Below, piece by piece: positions 63,531 through 64,000 of a DNA stretch of 64,000 bases. Source of the DNA: Clostridiales bacterium (GTDB taxonomy: Bacteria > Bacillota > Clostridia > Christensenellales > Aristaeellaceae). Position 1 is the first letter of the stretch; each line of letters begins with the position of its first letter. The notes beneath the pieces are model-generated. The model searched no databases, was not told the origin of the DNA, and saw nothing but the letters and a program-made list of their open reading frames with translations. The translations under genes and the position numbers were made by a program. The stretch spans positions 1-64,000 of the forward strand of contig SFIM01000007.1 of the NCBI GenBank assembly GCA_004556155.1, in the 5' to 3' direction.

Positions 63531-64000
63531 ATGGCGTTTGCGCATTTGCATCTGCATACCGAGTACAGCTTGCTGGACGGCGCGTGCCGCATCAAAAAGC
63601 TGCCCGCGCTGATTAAGGAGCTGGGCATGGACGCCTGCGCCATCACCGACCATGGCGTGCTCTATGGCGTGGTGGATTTTTACACCGCCTGCCAGGATGC
63701 GGGCGTGCATCCGGTGATCGGGTGCGAAATGTACCTGTGCCCCAATATGGATGAAAAGGTGTACGCCAACCGCGAATATAGCCACCTGATTTTGCTGTGC
63801 GAGAACAATACGGGCTACCAGAACCTGATGTATCTGTGCAGCGAGGCCTTTACGCGCGGTTTTTACTATAAGCCGCGTATCGATTATAAACTGCTGCGCG
63901 AGCACAGCGAGGGGCTGATCTGCCTGACGGCGTGCCTGTCGGGCGATCTGCCAAAGCTCCTGCTGGACGGCCGCATCGCCGAGGCTGAAAAGTATACCCG
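63531..64000 (+). CDS. dnaE: DNA polymerase III alpha subunit DnaE, PHP domain (3' truncated)
   Basis: The first 156 codons of a replicative polymerase, cut by the window end. The N-terminal PHP domain opens FAHLHLHTEYSLLDG (residues 3-17) and continues with MDACAITDHGVLYGVVDF, the metal-binding His and Asp residues of this domain, then PVIGCEMYL. This is the DnaE form and not PolC, because no exonuclease insert precedes the PHP motif. GGGGAGG lies nine bases before the ATG. It has its own promoter within the end of the preceding gene. Confidence 0.93.
   Translation, partial: MAFAHLHLHTEYSLLDGACRIKKLPALIKELGMDACAITDHGVLYGVVDFYTACQDAGVHPVIGCEMYLCPNMDEKVYANREYSHLILLCENNTGYQNLMYLCSEAFTRGFYYKPRIDYKLLREHSEGLICLTACLSGDLPKLLLDGRIAEAEKYT

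Noticed and set aside
1..64000. CRISPR array, tRNA, rRNA or insertion sequence
   Set aside because: No regular spacer-repeat series, no cloverleaf with a TTCRA arm, no rRNA sequence and no transposase motif were seen.

Overview
The window reads as chromosomal DNA of an endospore-forming, GC-rich member of the Bacillota (class Clostridia, plausibly an uncultured gut lineage; the order is my inference). The evidence is the pairing of sporulation-type genes (spoIVB, a ylbJ-like gene, a Spo0E-like peptide, CotH, a degenerate M23 protein) with low-GC-type gene orders such as rsmG-noc, strong AGGAGG ribosome binding sites, TTGACA/TATAAT promoters, a short SRP RNA, and many secreted proteins with Gram-positive signal peptides. 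No phage, insertion sequence, CRISPR array, tRNA or rRNA was found.

Layout. 1-4.9 kb: the end of a carbohydrate ABC importer with its binding protein, a MATE exporter, a VOC protein and a PfkB sugar kinase. 4.9-10.4 kb: an ECF sigma/anti-sigma pair, an XRE regulator with helical repeats behind three tandem operators, a HAD phosphatase, and a second tiny XRE regulator facing a promoter that drives a 9-codon microORF. 10.5-17.4 kb (minus): an ABC-F ATPase, CotH, a polysaccharide deacetylase, AlkD and a DUF4259-like protein. 17.6-25.3 kb (plus): ferredoxin, walJ, a CPBP protease, an MBL hydrolase, comEC, holA, rsmG and noc, followed by ffs on the other strand. 25.6-29.8 kb (minus): an oxidoreductase, an AT-rich secreted protein and ftsH. 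30-31.9 kb: uvrC. 32-37.5 kb (minus): polA-coaE-transglycosylase-solute-binding protein, overlapping end to end. 37.6-45.3 kb: an M23-like protein, a Spo0E-like peptide, a palindrome-rich element, solitary mazF, htpG, a TetR regulator, a VanW protein and spoIVB.

45.4-49.6 kb carries a two-gene operon: a short-chain reductase followed by a 1083-residue fusion of AMP-forming acyl ligase, acyl carrier protein and PLP-dependent alpha-oxoamine synthase. That is a self-contained route from a free fatty acid and an amino acid to an amino ketone and then an amino alcohol, resembling sphingoid-base synthesis.

49.6-54.1 kb carries what I consider the most unusual system: a TrpX-type ABC importer with two near-identical binding proteins. 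Each has its own consensus promoter, a 45-46 residue leader peptide, a conserved hairpin and a terminator. Leader 1 has eight Tyr codons, including five in a row; leader 2 has six Phe and five Tyr codons. In both, a segment at the end of the leader ORF is complementary to the terminator loop, and one base pair differs in a compensating way between the copies. This is the signature of ribosome-mediated attenuation by aromatic amino acids, with no T-box visible.

54.1-64 kb: uvrA with an SOS-box-like site inside its promoter, flanked by inverted intergenic repeats; a minus-strand set of three secreted proteins and a GNAT acetyltransferase; then ylbJ and the start of dnaE, cut by the window end. 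All functional calls come from motif recognition only; no database search was run.
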